A DNA stretch of 64,000 bases, from NCBI RefSeq assembly GCF_001720465.1, contig NZ_CP017113.1:2170001-2234000 (forward strand), in the 5' to 3' direction. The notes below the pieces were generated by a model, which was not told the DNA's origin, searched no databases, and was given only the letters and a program-made list of their open reading frames with translations. The position numbers were made by a program, and so were the translations under genes. This DNA is from Porphyrobacter sp. LM 6. Its GTDB lineage: Bacteria; Pseudomonadota; Alphaproteobacteria; Sphingomonadales; Sphingomonadaceae. This document shows, in pieces, positions 19,269 through 28,436 of the stretch (position 1 is the first letter of the stretch; the number at the start of each line of letters is the position of its first letter).

Positions 19269-21239
19269 GTGAAGCCAAGACCCCTCACTTCCCTGTTGCT
19301 TGGCGCGATCGCGACCCTCGCCGTGCCGCAGCCCGCCTTGGGCCAGAATGCGCCCGCGCCGAAGGAGGCAGAGGAGGAGGAAGAGGAAGACGTCATCATC
19401 GTGCAGGGAACCCGGCTTGGCCGCCGCCTGCAGGATGAACCGCTACGGGTCGAGGTCATCGCGGGCGAGGAAATCGAGGAAAAGGCCCTGATGCGTCCCG
19501 GCAACATCGCCATGCTGGTGAACGAAATCGGCGGCATCAGGGTGCAGGTCACAGCGCCCGCCCTGGGTGCGGCCAATGTTCGCATCCAGGGGCTCGAAGG
19601 ACGCTACACCCAATTGCTCGCCGACAATCTTCCGCTTTACGGCGGACAGGCAAGCGGGTTGGGCCTGCTTCAGGTACCGCCGACCGATCTGGCGCAGGTC
19701 GAAGTGATCAAGGGCTCGGTTTCGGCGCTTTATGGCGGGTCGGCGCTTGGTGGGGTGATCAACCTTGTTTCCAAGCGCCCCGGTGCGGCGTTTGAAGCCG
19801 ATATTCTCGCCAACGCGACCAGCCGCAACGGGCAGGATCTGACCGCCTATCTCGCCGGACCGGTCAGCAGCCGTGCCGGACTGTCATTGACTGCCGGGGC
19901 TCATCGCCAGAGCGGACAGGACCTCGACGGCGATGGGTGGCTGGATATGGCCGCGTTCGAGCGTGTGACCGCGCGCCCGCGCTTTCAGTGGACAGGCGAT
20001 GACGGGGCATCGCTCTATCTGACGCTTGGCGCGATGAGCGAGCGGCGCAGCGGCGGCACGCAGGCAGGCCGCACCGTGCCTGACGGCACCCCGTTTTCGG
20101 AGGCGCAGGACACCGATCGCTTCGATGCCGGACTGGTTGCCTCGCGGCCAGTTGGCGACACCATGACGATGGGCCTGAGGGCATCCGCGATGTGGCAGGA
20201 TCATCGTCACCGCTTCGGCCCGGTGATCGAGGATGATCGCCACGCCAGCCTGTTTGCCGAAGCAACGCTTTCAAAGCAGAGCGGCGCGACCGGGTGGGTG
20301 ATGGGCGCGGCGTTCCAATCCGACGGGCTGCGATCGCGCACCTTTCCTGCCTTCGATTACACCTATGATGTGCCGGGGCTGTTCGTGCAGGTCGAGCAGC
20401 GGGTCTTGTCCGACCTTACCCTTGCAGCCAGTGCGCGGGTCGATTTTCACGATCGCTTCGGCACGCAGGCAAGCCCGCGCGTATCGGCACTGTGGCAACC
20501 GGGTCGTTGGACCATCCGCGGTTCGGTCGCGCGGGGCTATTTTGCGCCGACCCCGTTTGTCGACGAGATCGATGCGGCGGGTCTGTCACGGCTTGCCCCC
20601 CTCGGCTCGATCAGGGCCGAGACCGCCAGCACCGCGTCCCTTGATGTCGGCTATGCCAAGGGGCCGTGGGAAGCGAACCTGACGCTGTTCGGAGCGGATA
20701 TCGACAACGCCACACGGATCGATCCGGTCGCCCCCGACCGCGTGCAGTTGGTGAATGTTGCTGGCACCGCACGGCTGCGCGGTTCGGAGATGCTGCTGCG
20801 CTACCGCCGCAACGGTTTCACTGTGACGGGCAGCTATGTGTTCATCGATTCCGCCGAGCCCGATCCTGCTACACCGGGCCAGCGGCAAGTGCCGCTAACG
20901 CCTCGTCATTCGGCAGGCCTGGTGGGCATGTGGGAGCAGCACGGCAAAGGCAGAATCGGGATCGAAGCCTATTACACCGGCCGCCAGTTGCTCGACGAGA
21001 ACCCGTTCCGCACGCGATCGCGGCCCTATCTGAACTTTGGGATGCTGGGGGAGATCGTGCTCGGGCGGTTCAGCCTTTTCGCCAATGCCGAGAACCTGCT
21101 CGACGTGCGGCAGTCGCGCTATGATCCGCTGCTGCTGCCCCAACGCGCGCCGAGCGGACGCTGGACGACCGATGCCTGGGCGCCGCTCGAAGGCTTCACC
21201 GTCAATGCCGGGGTGCGGTTCAAATTCGGCGAGGAATAG
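19269..21239 (+). CDS. TonB-dependent outer membrane receptor, putative metal/metallophore uptake
   Basis: 656 residues from a GTG at 19269, with a signal peptide ending ALGQ. An acidic run (EAEEEEEEDV) precedes the TonB box region VIIVQGTR. Plug domain about 55-170 with MLVNEIGGIRVQ, VRIQGLEGRYTQLLADNLPLYGG and VEVIKGSVSALYGGSALGGVINLV; the rest is a beta-barrel ending in the aromatic-poor VNAGVRFKFGEE. Its size is that of small siderophore/vitamin/metal receptors. It follows DUF3703 by 49 bp under a MerR-type promoter, so the ligand is probably a metal complex. The ligand itself cannot be read. Confidence 0.85.
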   Translation: MKPRPLTSLLLGAIATLAVPQPALGQNAPAPKEAEEEEEEDVIIVQGTRLGRRLQDEPLRVEVIAGEEIEEKALMRPGNIAMLVNEIGGIRVQVTAPALGAANVRIQGLEGRYTQLLADNLPLYGGQASGLGLLQVPPTDLAQVEVIKGSVSALYGGSALGGVINLVSKRPGAAFEADILANATSRNGQDLTAYLAGPVSSRAGLSLTAGAHRQSGQDLDGDGWLDMAAFERVTARPRFQWTGDDGASLYLTLGAMSERRSGGTQAGRTVPDGTPFSEAQDTDRFDAGLVASRPVGDTMTMGLRASAMWQDHRHRFGPVIEDDRHASLFAEATLSKQSGATGWVMGAAFQSDGLRSRTFPAFDYTYDVPGLFVQVEQRVLSDLTLAASARVDFHDRFGTQASPRVSALWQPGRWTIRGSVARGYFAPTPFVDEIDAAGLSRLAPLGSIRAETASTASLDVGYAKGPWEANLTLFGADIDNATRIDPVAPDRVQLVNVAGTARLRGSEMLLRYRRNGFTVTGSYVFIDSAEPDPATPGQRQVPLTPRHSAGLVGMWEQHGKGRIGIEAYYTGRQLLDENPFRTRSRPYLNFGMLGEIVLGRFSLFANAENLLDVRQSRYDPLLLPQRAPSGRWTTDAWAPLEGFTVNAGVRFKFGEE

Positions 21240-21248
21240 ACGCGCGGC

Positions 21249-22043
21249 TTACGAGGCGGTCACGCCCTCGGCGTTCTTGCTCACCAGCTTGAACGCCTTC
21301 TCGTACCACTCGGAGCCGGGGTAGTTCGCGCCCAGCACCGCGGCATACTTGACCGCTTCCTGCGGCACGCCCAGCGCGAGGCTGCTTTCGGTCAGGCGGT
21401 AGAGCGCCTCGGCCGTGTGGCTGGTGGTCTGGAACTTCTCCACCACATTGCGGAAGCGCATATCGGCGGCGAGCCACAGGCCCATGCGCTGATAGTGGCG
21501 GCCGATCTCCATCTCCTTGCCCGCAAGGTGATCGGCCACAAGATCAAGCTTGAGGCGCGCGTCGGCGGCGTATTCGGTCTGCGGGAAGCGGCGGTTGACC
21601 TCGCGTAGCGCGGTCTGCGCCTGCTCGGTGATCTTCTGGTCGCGGTTCACGTCGCTGATCTGCTCGTAATAGCTGAGCGCGATCAGATAGTAGGCGTAAG
21701 GCGCATCCTTGTTGCCCGGGTGGATCGACAGGAACCGCTGCGCGTTCTGGATCGCCTTGTTGTAATCGCGCGCGATGTAATAGCTGAAGGCGCTCATCAG
21801 CTGCGCACGGCGCGCCCAGGGCGAATAGGGGTGCTGGCGCTCCACCTCGTCGAACAGGGCTGCGGCCTGCAAGGTGTTGCCCCGATCAAGCCGCCGCTGC
21901 GCCTCGGTGTAGAGCGATTCGACATCGCGCGCGACGTAAGCGACGTCCTTCCCTTCCGAGCTGCCGGCACAGCCGCCGAGCGTGGTCAGGATCGTCGCGG
22001 CCAGCGCCGTGCCGAGGATGCGAGGGGAGAGCTTGGATTGCAT
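21249..22043 (-). CDS. bamD: Outer membrane protein assembly factor BamD
   Basis: 264 residues from the ATG at 22043, which gives a proper lipoprotein signal with lipobox LGGC. Five TPR-like helical pairs follow, for example LYTEAQRRLDRGNTLQAAALFDEVERQHPYSPWARRAQLM and YNKAIQNAQRFLSIHPGNKDAPYAYYLIALSYYEQI, typical of BamD (YfiO/ComL). It is an essential-type lipoprotein of the BAM complex that folds outer membrane beta-barrels. It converges with the TonB receptor gene (9 bp between stops) and is separated from recN. Confidence 0.95.
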   Translation of the reverse strand: MQSKLSPRILGTALAATILTTLGGCAGSSEGKDVAYVARDVESLYTEAQRRLDRGNTLQAAALFDEVERQHPYSPWARRAQLMSAFSYYIARDYNKAIQNAQRFLSIHPGNKDAPYAYYLIALSYYEQISDVNRDQKITEQAQTALREVNRRFPQTEYAADARLKLDLVADHLAGKEMEIGRHYQRMGLWLAADMRFRNVVEKFQTTSHTAEALYRLTESSLALGVPQEAVKYAAVLGANYPGSEWYEKAFKLVSKNAEGVTAS

Positions 22044-22121
22044 GCGCGGCTCTATAACCACCCCTGCGCTGAACGCCAAGTGAAGGGTGAGGCCCTATGC
22101 CCAAGCAATAGCCTGGGCATC

Positions 22122-22183
22122 AGAGGCGGCATTCCGGCAGGTCGACTGGCCTATGGCCACCAGCCGGCCGGAATGCGGCCTCT
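22122..22183. repeat. Long imperfect inverted repeat between bamD and lepA
   Basis: The 17-base arms at 22122-22138 and 22167-22183 pair with one mismatch (core GGCATTCCGGC / GCCGGAATGC) around a 28-base loop that also contains GGCC/CCGG motifs. A smaller hairpin TGCCCA ... TGGGCA lies just before it at 22098-22119. There is no T-run, so a classic intrinsic terminator is unlikely; it may be a palindromic extragenic element or an mRNA-stabilising stem after lepA. Confidence 0.5.
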
Positions 22184-22234
22184 CGCTTCTAGCTTGCAGT
22201 TTGCTGTGCAAACGTCTGCGCTAGGCGCGGGGCC

Positions 22235-24055
22235 TTATTCTTCCCCCATCCTCAAGGCCGCAATAAACGCTTCCTGCGGAATGCTCACATTCCCATACTC
22301 CCGCATCCGCGCCTTCCCCTTCTTCTGCTTCTCCAGCAGCTTCTTCTTGCGCGTGATGTCGCCGCCATAGCATTTGGCGGTCACGTCCTTGCGCAGGGCG
22401 GCGATGGTCTCGCGGGCGATCACCTTGCCGCCGATCGCGGCCTGGATCGGGATCTTGAACAGGTGGCGCGGGATCAGGTCTTTCAGGCGCTCGCACATCC
22501 CGCGGCCGCGCTCTTCGGCGTTGGCGCGGTGGACGATCAGCGATAGCGCGTCGACCGGCTCGTTGTTGACGAGGATGTTCATCTTCACGAGATCACCCTC
22601 GCGGTTGCCGATCTGCTCGTAATCGAAGCTGGCATAGCCGCGGCTGATCGACTTCAGCCGGTCGTAGAAATCGAACACCACTTCGTTGAGCGGCAGTTCA
22701 TAGGTCACCTGCGCGCGGCCGCCCACGTAGGTCAGCTCGGTCTGGATGCCGCGGCGATCCTGACACAGCTTGAGGATCGAGCCGAGGTATTCGTCAGGCG
22801 TGTAGATCACCGCCTTGATCCACGGCTCCTCGATCATCTCGATGCGGTTCACATCGGGCCAATCGGCGGGGTTGTGGATGTCGATCACCTTGGCATCCTC
22901 GGTCTTGGAATGGCCGAGGTGGATGCGATAGACCACGGAAGGCGCCGTGGTGATGAGATCGAGGTCGTATTCGCGGCTCAGGCGTTCCTGGATGATCTCC
23001 AGATGCAAGAGGCCGAGGAACCCGCAGCGGAAGCCGAAGCCCAGCGCCGCCGAGCTTTCCATCTCGTAGGAGAAGGACGCATCGTTGAGGCGCAGCTTGG
23101 CGATGCTTTCGCGCAGCTTTTCGAAGTCGGCCGCGTCCACCGGGAAGAGGCCGCAGAACACCACCGGCTGGACTTCCTTGTAGCCCGGCAGCGCCTCGCT
23201 CGCCCCGCCCTTCACCGTGGTGATGGTGTCACCGACACGGGCCTGTTCGACTTCCTTGATCTGCGCGGTGATGAAGCCGATCTCGCCCGGGCCGAGCTCG
23301 GTCAGATCGGTGCGCTTGGGGGTGAAGCAGCCGACGCGGTCGACAAGGTGCTGGGTGCCACCCTGCATGAAGCGGATATTGAGGCCCTTGGTGAGCTTCC
23401 CGTCGATCACGCGCACGAGGATGACGACGCCGAGGTAGGGATCGTACCAGCTATCGACGAGGCTGGCCTTGAGCGGCGCTTCGGTGGTGCCCTTGGGCGG
23501 CGGGATGCGGGCGACGACGGCTTCGAGCACGTCCTCGATCCCGATGCCGGACTTGGCGCTGGTGAGAACGGCCTGCGACGCGTCGAGCCCGATGATCTCC
23601 TCGATCTCGGCCTTGACCTTTTCCGGTTCGGCGGCGGGGAGGTCGATCTTGTTGATGACGGGGACGATCTCGTGATCATGCTCGATCGACTGGTAGACGT
23701 TGGCGAGGGTCTGGGCTTCGACCCCTTGCGCGGCGTCCACCACCAGCAACGCGCCCTCGCACGCGGCGAGGCTGCGGGAGACTTCATAGGCGAAGTCGAC
23801 GTGGCCGGGGGTGTCCATCAGGTTGAGCTGATAGGTCTCGCCGTTCTTCGCTGGGTATGTGAGGCGCACGGTCTGCGCCTTGATGGTGATGCCGCGCTCC
23901 TTCTCGATATCCATGTTATCAAGGACTTGCTCGGACATCTCACGATCGGAGAGCCCGCCGGTGAACTGGATCAGCCGGTCGGCAAGCGTCGATTTGCCAT
24001 GGTCGATATGGGCAATGATGGAGAAATTGCGGATATGAGAGAGGTCGGTCATCAC
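22235..24055 (-). CDS. lepA: Elongation factor 4
   Basis: 606 residues, standard for LepA. Translational GTPase that promotes back-translocation on the ribosome. G1 [13 protein letters not shown], the switch region [14 protein letters not shown]3 DTPGHVDF, G4 NKIDLPAA; then domain II, the EF-G-like domains and the LepA-specific C-terminal domain ([26 protein letters not shown]). Own transcription unit on the minus strand. Confidence 0.97.
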   Translation of the reverse strand: MMTDLSHIRNFSIIAHIDHGKSTLADRLIQFTGGLSDREMSEQVLDNMDIEKERGITIKAQTVRLTYPAKNGETYQLNLMDTPGHVDFAYEVSRSLAACEGALLVVDAAQGVEAQTLANVYQSIEHDHEIVPVINKIDLPAAEPEKVKAEIEEIIGLDASQAVLTSAKSGIGIEDVLEAVVARIPPPKGTTEAPLKASLVDSWYDPYLGVVILVRVIDGKLTKGLNIRFMQGGTQHLVDRVGCFTPKRTDLTELGPGEIGFITAQIKEVEQARVGDTITTVKGGASEALPGYKEVQPVVFCGLFPVDAADFEKLRESIAKLRLNDASFSYEMESSAALGFGFRCGFLGLLHLEIIQERLSREYDLDLITTAPSVVYRIHLGHSKTEDAKVIDIHNPADWPDVNRIEMIEEPWIKAVIYTPDEYLGSILKLCQDRRGIQTELTYVGGRAQVTYELPLNEVVFDFYDRLKSISRGYASFDYEQIGNREGDLVKMNILVNNEPVDALSLIVHRANAEERGRGMCERLKDLIPRHLFKIPIQAAIGGKVIARETIAALRKDVTAKCYGGDITRKKKLLEKQKKGKARMREYGNVSIPQEAFIAALRMGEE

Positions 24056-24116
24056 CTCGCCGATTAGCGGGGAGACTCGGTATTGTCATGCGCCAAAAAC
24101 GCAACAGCCCCCGGCC

Positions 24117-26294
24117 TTACCCCACCTCGCTGCGCGCAGGCATCGCGTAACCGAACTTGGGAATGGCAGCCCCCTGATCGAGACCGAGGAATTTGCCCGG
24201 TGCCAGTGCCGCCAGCGGTGCGCCTGCGGCTGCGAGCGCATAGGGCGAGACGCGGTTGCGGGTGCAAAGCCCCCCTGCCCCGTCTTCGATCAGCGATTGC
24301 TCGAACTCGAGCCCCTGCACATCGCCGTTCGAGCGGATAACGGTCGCTACCGCAAGCTGTCCGCCGCCGAGGTCGACCACGAACTGCGTGCCCTTGGGCA
24401 CATCGGCCAGCCCCTGGATCAGCGCACCGGTCTTGGACAGGTTCCGCAGGGTGACCTCATAGGCATAGTCGTCATGGATCACCTGGATCTTGCGGAACAC
24501 CGTCCGGCGCCGCGCGCGACGAGTACGTTCGGCGCCCGGTTCGATCCGCCAGCTTCCACCGGCCATCTCTTCTTCAACGGTATCGCGATCGACGGGTTCG
24601 CTGAAGATCGGACCTTCGAGGAAGCGAACCCCTGCATCCGTCAGGGCGACCAAGAGAGGCGCGCTTTCGATCCCGTTGGCGATCGTGTCCATCTGCATCG
24701 CGCCGGCAAGTGCCACGATGGCGCGCACCAGACCCATTTCGCGGCTATCGTGGCGTTCGGCTTCGGCGACCAGCTTCTGATCGATCTTGATCGAATCAAA
24801 CGGCGCGCGGCGAAGGTAGGCGAGCGAGGAGTAACCGCTGCCAAACTCGTCCAGCGTCAGCCGCACGCCCTGCTTGAAGAGTGAGGCCAATGTGCGGTCA
24901 ACAACACTCGCCTCTCCGAAAAACACGGCTTCACTAATCTCGAGTTCAAGGCGTGCCGGCGCAATGCCGGCGGCATCCACCGCTTCGGTGACCAGTTCGA
25001 TGAAGTTGTCTGCAAGGAACAGCGGAACCGGCACGTTGACCGCAACCCTGACGCTGTCCGGCCATTCGGCTGCGCGGCGGCATGCCTCGAAAATCGCCCA
25101 TTTGCCAACGTCGCCGGTCAGGGCAGAGCCTTCGACGATCTGCGCGAATTCTTCTTCGTCGATGACGCCGCGTTCGGCATGCTTCCAGCACACATGGGCT
25201 TCCAGCGCGCGCACCGCCTGCGTGGCTGCATCGACGATCGGTTCAAAGCGCAGAAACAGCTGTTCCTCGCGCAGCGCCGTGCCGAGATCCTGTTCCAGAC
25301 GGCGCCGGAAAATCGTCTCGTTTTCGAGTTCGCCGGAGAAGAAGCGATACTGCCCGCGCCCGCCATTCTTCGAGGCATAGAGCGCAAGGTCGGCTGAGCG
25401 CACGATCTCGTCGCGGGTCACACCATCGTGCGGCGCAATCGCAATACCGACCGAGGCACCGATGACGCAGCGCCCGTCGGCAAGGCTGTAGGGTTGGCGC
25501 AGCATGGCAATGATCTTCATCGCCAGTTCGGCCAGAACGCCGCGGTCGTCCACGTCGGGAATCATCACCTGGAATTCGTCACCGCCGAGCCGGCCGATCT
25601 CGCACTCACGGTCGATGGCGCGCACTAGCCGCCCGGAAACCTGCTTCAGCAGTTCGTCGCCGGCGGCATGGCCCAGCGTGTCATTCACATGCTTGAAGCG
25701 ATCGAGGTCGATCATCATCACCGCGCAGTTGCGGCGCGCGGCCTGGAAGGCGGTCAGTGTCGCATCGATCTGCGCGGCCATCCGGTGCCGGTTGCTGAGC
25801 CCGGTGAGCGAATCAAAGCGCGCGAGGCGCTCGGTTTCCTCTTCACGGTGATACTCATCGGTGATGTCGGAACCGGTGCCTCGAAAGCCGACAAATCGCC
25901 CGTCCGGCATAAAGAGCGGCTGCCCCGCAAGGCGCAGCACCACACCATCCGGACGGCGTGCGGCCCGCACTGCCAGCCCCGAGAACGGTTTGTGCGCGGC
26001 CAGCATGAGCGATAGCGATTTGCCGCGCCCTTCGCGATTGGCACCCGAGAAGATCCGCGTCAGCGGCTGCCCCAGAAGATCGGCGAGTGGAATGTCGAGC
26101 CGCGAGGCAATCGCGCCGGAGAGATAGGTGAGATGACCGGTCGCATCGCTCGCCCAGAACCACCCGAGGCCCGACTGCTCAAGTTCATCGAGCATAGCGA
26201 GCCGCTCGCCATCGGACAGTGCCGAGGCGGGTGAGGAGCGTAGCATGCGGGATGCAACACCACCGCGCGATGACAAGAGACCCATCAGGGACAT
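24117..26294 (-). CDS. PAS-GGDEF-EAL-PilZ cyclic-di-GMP signalling protein with degenerate EAL
   Basis: 725 residues from the ATG at 26294 (GGAGG about 11 bases upstream; a further upstream TTG is less likely). PAS domain about 35-150 ending in the PAC-like FRGTGSDITDEY. GGDEF domain 155-320 with an intact GGDEF at 237-241, so diguanylate cyclase activity is likely; no canonical RxxD inhibitory site is seen. EAL domain 330-575, with EAL read as EAH (365-367), DDFG as DEFG (482-485) and AEGVE as ANGIE (539-543), so phosphodiesterase activity is doubtful. C-terminal PilZ domain about 595-670 with RTVFR (597-601) and NLSKTG (618-623), the c-di-GMP-binding motifs. No transmembrane segment; cytoplasmic. 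Confidence 0.88.
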   Translation of the reverse strand: MSLMGLLSSRGGVASRMLRSSPASALSDGERLAMLDELEQSGLGWFWASDATGHLTYLSGAIASRLDIPLADLLGQPLTRIFSGANREGRGKSLSLMLAAHKPFSGLAVRAARRPDGVVLRLAGQPLFMPDGRFVGFRGTGSDITDEYHREEETERLARFDSLTGLSNRHRMAAQIDATLTAFQAARRNCAVMMIDLDRFKHVNDTLGHAAGDELLKQVSGRLVRAIDRECEIGRLGGDEFQVMIPDVDDRGVLAELAMKIIAMLRQPYSLADGRCVIGASVGIAIAPHDGVTRDEIVRSADLALYASKNGGRGQYRFFSGELENETIFRRRLEQDLGTALREEQLFLRFEPIVDAATQAVRALEAHVCWKHAERGVIDEEEFAQIVEGSALTGDVGKWAIFEACRRAAEWPDSVRVAVNVPVPLFLADNFIELVTEAVDAAGIAPARLELEISEAVFFGEASVVDRTLASLFKQGVRLTLDEFGSGYSSLAYLRRAPFDSIKIDQKLVAEAERHDSREMGLVRAIVALAGAMQMDTIANGIESAPLLVALTDAGVRFLEGPIFSEPVDRDTVEEEMAGGSWRIEPGAERTRRARRRTVFRKIQVIHDDYAYEVTLRNLSKTGALIQGLADVPKGTQFVVDLGGGQLAVATVIRSNGDVQGLEFEQSLIEDGAGGLCTRNRVSPYALAAAGAPLAALAPGKFLGLDQGAAIPKFGYAMPARSEVG

Positions 26295-26606
26295 CTCGTT
26301 CAGAACCTCCAAGCTCAAGGCGCCGCGATAGGCTTCGCTCTCACGCCTTCATGGCGCAGAGGTAAAGTGCGATGGTTATTTTTATCCTAACCGATGACCT
26401 TAAAATGCAAGGCAGCAGCGGTTTGATCGGGATCCGCCTGTGGCAGCATTTCTCGTTTTGGCCGATCGCCGCACAAGGTCGGCAGAGCGCAAAGGCGGTC
26501 CGCCCACGCTTGCAAGTTTCGATGCCACGCTGCATTCTGGCAACGCAGGTGCAGCACAAGGCCCGGATACAGGGCCACAAGGGGCGCACCGAACAAAGGG
26601 GATCCA
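26295..26606. other. 312-bp divergent intergenic region upstream of phaC
   Basis: No convincing gene. It contains an AT-rich stretch with the inverted repeat GGTTA (26374-26378) / TAACC (26388-26392), near where a leftward promoter for the GGDEF protein should lie. Closer to phaC it has several GCAG/CTGC words (26411-26419, 26442-26449 and 26530-26557, the last reading CTGC ... GCAG ... GCAGC). PhaR-type PHA regulators recognise TGC-rich DNA, so this could be a control site, but the match is loose. AAAGGGGA at 26595-26602 is the phaC ribosome binding site. Confidence 0.4.
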
Positions 26607-28304
26607 ATGGCACGCAGCGAAGTGAAGCTCGAAAACGAAGCAGCTCAGTCTACCAATGCACTCGGACCGCTGATCGGGGTGGCGCGCGAGGATTTCGTCA
26701 GTGCGGTGGCGCTGCTGCTGCGCGAAACTGCGTCTGATCCTTCGCGGTTTGTGCGCCACTCGACCGCGATGGCGCAGGACATGGTCAAGATCCTGACCGG
26801 CAAAAGCGATCTCGCCCCCGATCCCAAGGACAAGCGGTTCATGGATCCGGCGTGGCAGTACAACCCGTTCTTCCGCGCCGGCGCGCAATATTATCTCGCC
26901 GTGCAGAAGGGGATGAAGAACTGGCTGGAAGAGCTTGAGCTCGACGAGCTGGAGCGCAACCGCGCCAACTTTATCGCCAACATCATCCTCGATGGCCTTG
27001 CCCCCACCAACACCCTCGTCGGCAATCCGACCGCGCAGAAGCAGGTGATCAATTCGGGCGGCCTCAGCCTCATCAAGGGGCTCCAGAACGCCTATAACGA
27101 CCTCGTCCACAACAAGGGCATGGTCAGCCAGGTCGACAAGCGCCCGTTCAAGATCGGCGAGAACATCGCGACCTCAAAGGGCAACGTCGTCTACCGAGAC
27201 GAGATCATGGAGCTGCTGCAATACGCGCCGACGACCGACGAGGTCTATGAGATCCCGCAGCTGACCATCCCGCCGCAGATCAACAAGATGTACATCAACG
27301 ATTTGTCGCCCGATAAGTCGGTGATCAAGTGGCAGGTCGACAACGGCATCCAGACCTTCGTCATCTCGTGGCGCAATCCGACGAAGGAACAGGGGCGCTG
27401 GGGCATGGCCGATTATATTGCAGCGTGTGAAAAGGCGCTCGAGGTGGTCTCCGACATCACCGGATCGAAGAAGGTCAATGTCTCGGCCGGGTGCTCGGGC
27501 GGGCAGACCGCATCGGTGCTCGCGTCCAAGCTCGCCGCCACGGGCAATCCGATCCTTGGCACGCTGACGCTGATGGTCTGCGTGCTTCACCCCAAGCCGA
27601 CCGACATCGAAGCCGGATCGCTGGTCAGCGAAAATGGCATGCAGCTTGCCCGCCAGCGCGCGATGAAGGCGGGGATCATCAAGGCCGACGACCTCGCGCG
27701 CGGCTTCGCCTGGCTGCGCCCCAACGACCTGATCTGGAACTACGTCATCAACAACTACCTGCTCGGGCAGGATCCGCCGGCGTTCGATGTGCTGTTCTGG
27801 AACGCGGATGCGACCAACCTGTCATCGAGCCTGATGGGCGATTTCCTGACGCTGTTCGAAACGCTCGCCTTCACCAAGAAGGGCGAAGTCGAGATGGCGG
27901 GCCACAAGGTCGATCTGAGCAAGGTGACCGCTGACCTGTTCATCCTCGGCGGGGTGACCGATCACATTACCCCGTGGAAGGCGACCTATCGTTCGACCCA
28001 GCTGTTCGGTTCGAAGGATGTGACCTACGTCCTCTCGCAGAGCGGCCACATGCAGGCGATCCTCAACCCGCCGGGCAACCCCAAGGCGAAGTATTTCGTC
28101 CAGGCCAAGAAGGGCAAGCTGCCCGAGACCGCGGACGAATGGCTGCAAGGCACCGAAGAGGTCAAAGGCAGCTGGTGGCCGCTGTGGATGGAGTGGGTGC
28201 AGAAGCGTTCGGGCAAGAAGAAGACCGCTCCCGCAGCCGTGGGCAACGATGCCTTTCCGCCGATGGAAAAGGCACCGGGACTCTACGTCGTCGAAGAAGT
28301 CTGA
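26607..28304 (+). CDS. phaC: Class I poly(3-hydroxyalkanoate) synthase
   Basis: 565 residues, class I length. It polymerises (R)-3-hydroxyacyl-CoA into PHA storage granules. The alpha/beta-hydrolase core carries the catalytic Cys C296 in SAGCSGGQ, Asp D452 in GGVTDHITPW and His H481 in QSGHMQAIL; WNADATN is the usual synthase motif. The lipase box is A-G-C-S-G-G instead of the common G-x-C-x-G-G. AAAGGGGA is the ribosome binding site. A PhaZ-like hydrolase follows; no phasin, phaA, phaB or phaR is in the window. Confidence 0.93.
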   Translation: MARSEVKLENEAAQSTNALGPLIGVAREDFVSAVALLLRETASDPSRFVRHSTAMAQDMVKILTGKSDLAPDPKDKRFMDPAWQYNPFFRAGAQYYLAVQKGMKNWLEELELDELERNRANFIANIILDGLAPTNTLVGNPTAQKQVINSGGLSLIKGLQNAYNDLVHNKGMVSQVDKRPFKIGENIATSKGNVVYRDEIMELLQYAPTTDEVYEIPQLTIPPQINKMYINDLSPDKSVIKWQVDNGIQTFVISWRNPTKEQGRWGMADYIAACEKALEVVSDITGSKKVNVSAGCSGGQTASVLASKLAATGNPILGTLTLMVCVLHPKPTDIEAGSLVSENGMQLARQRAMKAGIIKADDLARGFAWLRPNDLIWNYVINNYLLGQDPPAFDVLFWNADATNLSSSLMGDFLTLFETLAFTKKGEVEMAGHKVDLSKVTADLFILGGVTDHITPWKATYRSTQLFGSKDVTYVLSQSGHMQAILNPPGNPKAKYFVQAKKGKLPETADEWLQGTEEVKGSWWPLWMEWVQKRSGKKKTAPAAVGNDAFPPMEKAPGLYVVEEV

Positions 28305-28436
28305 TATTGCAGTGCAGCGCAATGACCGCCGGATGCGGCGGAAACGTTGCGCAAAGCTTGTGGGCGCGCGCGCTATGGGATCGGTGTGCGCGCCCAACCC
28401 GCCCCTTTGCCGGGGCGCGAGAAAGGACGTGAATAC
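28305..28436 (+). other. phaC-phaZ spacer with inverted repeats
   Basis: The 132-bp gap holds ATTGC (28306-28310), 8 bases, GCAAT (28319-28323), directly behind the phaC stop, and a longer hairpin GGGCGCGC (28362-28369) / GCGCGCCC (28388-28395). No T-run follows, so these may be processing or attenuation structures that set relative levels of synthase and depolymerase, or a binding site. AAAGGA (28422-28427) is the ribosome binding site of the next gene. Confidence 0.4.

Noticed and set aside
26411..26557. PhaR binding site upstream of phaC
   Set aside because: GCAG/CTGC words are frequent in GC-rich DNA and the spacing is irregular; kept only as a note in the intergenic entry.
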